Below are positions 61,586 to 64,000 of a DNA stretch of 64,000 bases, piece after piece. Position numbers and translations under genes: made by a program. Positions within the stretch are counted from its first letter, which is position 1; every line of letters begins with the position of its first letter. The notes beneath the pieces were generated by a model. The model was not told the origin of the DNA. It ran no database searches and saw nothing but the letters and a program-made list of their open reading frames with translations. Source of the stretch: Rotaria sordida (taxonomy: Eukaryota > Rotifera > Eurotatoria > Philodinida > Philodinidae); NCBI GenBank assembly GCA_905250125.1, contig CAJNOL010000071.1, positions 124,001 to 188,000 of the forward strand, read 5' to 3'.

Positions 61586-64000
61586 AAATATTTATCAAGA
61601 AAAAAAATCATTAAGACAATTTTAAAATTTCTACAATTCAGAATACGTATTATAATTTTTCGACTGAGTTTCTTCAATAAAAGATTACGCTATGAGAGAT
61701 ATCATTATCAATAATTTTTTCATAGTCCATCAATAAAAGAATTCGAAAATAATAATTAACAAGAATAAATATTATCTAATATTTTACTATTGAATCAGTC
61801 AAATTTCGATTGTAATATTCATACAAAGAAATCAATAAATGTCGGTCATGCTTTACACTGTTAATATTTTTATTCAAAAGGTTATATATTTGTATAGATT
61901 TCAAAACCATTTGCTACAGAGTAAACATTAGTATAGGCTCCTAATAATTCTCTCATATCTTTCAGTTCTTTCTAGTAGAAACATTTTTCAATGTTTTTCG
62001 TCACCAAAAACAGGTCATGTTTGGAACAACCATTGATCATTGCAATACCTAGTGGATTTCATTCGAACTTCTCAAGTCTCACTAAGTTTTTAAAAAACAA
62101 ACAAAATCCTTTTGCAATTAAAGTCGAAAAGAATGTTAGTTACATTTGAAGGTTCTAACGTGTTATATGAATTTTGGTTTGATCTCAAATTCCTCTCATT
62201 AATTTCTCAAAAATCCGAAATCTTATGAAGAGTTGATACATTCTGTAGTGCTGAACAGTCTGTTTTGATCTTATTAGAGCTGACGTGGTGTTTTGAGATA
62301 ATTATTATTTGAATGCAACAAGTACCAACGTAAAAAGCGGAGTGTTCAGTAGGAGTACCAAGTGATGCTGTTCCGATCTATTTTTAACTAATCAATGTTT
62401 CTTCATAAATGTTAGCAATTTTTCGATCTTTTTATTTCGTGTGAATTCACTTTTTTATTGTAATCTTTTTTTTTCTTTCATCAAAAACAAAATAAAGAAC
62501 ACTACAAATAACTAATAATAAGTTTAACAGTAAAACATAACAAAAATATCTGACGAAATAACAACAATATAATATCAATATTGTTTTGTTACTTTAACTA
62601 GTATTGCTTCTCATTGTCTTGTTGCATATAGCGTAGCTCTTAGTAAATGAAGTGTGGATGACGAGAAGACTCGCATCCACATCCACTCTAAACCACATTG
62701 ACAACGACACCTACATCTGTGTTGCTGATAATCACGTTTTAACGAAAATGTATACGTCTAACCACTATGGAGTCTGCCAAGTACTCGTAGAAATAAGGCT
62801 TTTTATGAGGATTAGTGAGAAAAATTTCGGATCGATTCGAAATTCTGACTGCCCGTTCGAGCCATCGCATAATTCATAGGAGCAGTTCTGTTATTCAGGC
62901 TTCTCGACTTACTAATAAGGAAAATATATAATCCATTTTGTAGGAAAATCTTTTCTCCATGTCCTAAAATCAAAAAAAGTAACTCTTACTCTTAGCTAAT
63001 GTTCATTAAATAGGGTATCACGAAAGCAAAACATTAAAAACAGTGAATATTCAACAAGAAAATGTGTCGAAAGAACAAACGCAAAATAGGAAAATGTTGG
63101 TAAGAATCTATCGAATAGCGTTCATAAATTTGCTTTCTAAAATATCTTCCATTTCTGTTAGTGATGAGCAGAACCAATCGTTTTTTGGCCTCGATCAAAA
63201 AAATTTTTGGCCATAATTTCATCCTTAGTAATACATGTACTAGCGAAAAATGCGATATTATTTTCTAGCAGTATCAATGAACTCGAGACATCTTGCACAA
63301 TCCACATGACTCTAATGCCTTTCTTCTTGGAGATTCATTACTTTTTAAATTCACTAATATTTCGTCTATGTTGCACATTTATGTGTTCTACAACTCTGTT
63401 GTTTACAAAAAAAAAATGGATTAATTTTACTATTAAAATTATAACAGCAAATATTGAAGTGATCGTTATTCAATAATTTTCGCACGAACTTATACCGAGT
63501 CTTTTTAAGTTCGGTGGTAGTGCGAAACCTAAAATGGTTCTTCGCTCAGCTACTTTCTCGGGATCTTTGCAAGGAAATCTTTATGATATCCGTAGGACGA
63601 AAAAGAGTTCCGTATCCAAAATACGAAATCATTCAACCTTAAAAACGAAGCTTTACAGGTTTTTGTGTTATATCCTGGAGGATTCGTATTGATCTTCAAT
63701 GGCGTCGTATTTTGGATACTGAATCATTTTTCATCCTACGGCTCTCAAAAAGGTTTTGTAGCAAAGGTTTCGAAAGTGTATCCGAGTAAAGAACCATTTT
63801 AGGATTTCGCAGTTCTTGCTGAACTCAAAAAAAGGTTCGGTATTAAAATGAATTTTTCTTAGAGAGTAGAAACTCATGTGTAAAAACTATAAGAATTTTC
63901 GGCTAATTTTTCCTTCTCACATGATGACAATTTCGAAAATTTCCTTTTTCATAAATCTGAAGATTTCTCCAATAAGATATGTAAGATGTAATCTCATATA
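61586..64000. other. Right-end intergenic region
   Basis: No gene was recognised. It has the poly(A) signal of the preceding gene, a GTGGATG/CATCCAC hairpin near 62652-62688, and a foldback element at 63493-63842. Confidence 0.55.
63493..63842. mobile_element. Foldback element, about 350 bp
   Basis: Arms meet as TACCGA at the outer ends. Inside, GTGCGAAACCTAAAATGG (left) faces CTGCGAAATCCTAAAATGG (right, inverted), then CCGTAGGACGAAAAA faces CCGTAGGATGAAAAA and TATCCAAAATACG is shared exactly. Flanks read TTA|TACCGA and TCGGTA|TTA, so the target site may be TA or TTA. No open frame inside. Confidence 0.75.

Overview
The window is animal nuclear DNA. It is very AT-rich, and the genes are split by many short introns (about 50-80 bp) with GT..AG borders and T-rich acceptors. 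Coding stretches carry Gln, Asn, Ser and Asp runs. The readable genes are metazoan: TRIP12, YJU2, a regnase (ZC3H12)-type gene, RPL3, a DMXL rabconnectin-3 alpha, BIN3 and TFAP4. An intronless, GC-richer, bacterial-looking short-chain dehydrogenase sits among them. Together this best fits a bdelloid rotifer such as Adineta or Rotaria, but that is inference; another AT-rich small invertebrate cannot be excluded.

Layout: 1-1628, last exons of the HECT ubiquitin ligase TRIP12 (+). 5458-6213, the intronless dehydrogenase (-), with a TATA box and a triplicated 50-bp repeat carrying AP-1/Maf-like sites. 8585-9848, splicing factor YJU2 (+). 12720-16939, a regnase-like gene (-) whose PIN domain appears to have lost most catalytic acids. 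19084-21241, RPL3 (+), followed only 173 bases later by a 36-exon DMXL gene (21415-41607, +) and then BIN3 (42152-43233, +). 45965-47268, an unrecognised 270-aa protein (+). 48933-51211, TFAP4 (-). 59375-60483, a four-span membrane protein with a Pro/Met-rich repeat tail (+). 60963-61585, a small helical TerB-like protein (+). The rest is non-coding, including about 8 kb between TFAP4 and the membrane protein gene.

The genes do not form one pathway; most are unrelated housekeeping genes. RPL3 and DMXL are spaced like a trans-spliced operon. The non-coding DNA is rich in foldback elements without their own transposase: two end in piggyBac-like TTAA/CCCTTT termini, one is mariner-like with TA duplications and is nested inside one of those, and three or more are long-armed foldbacks of unknown family. 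No CRISPR array, tRNA or rRNA was found. The most unusual observations are the predicted pseudo-nuclease regnase with an N-terminal phosphodegron, the bacterial-like dehydrogenase under an animal-type stress promoter, and the nested foldback elements.
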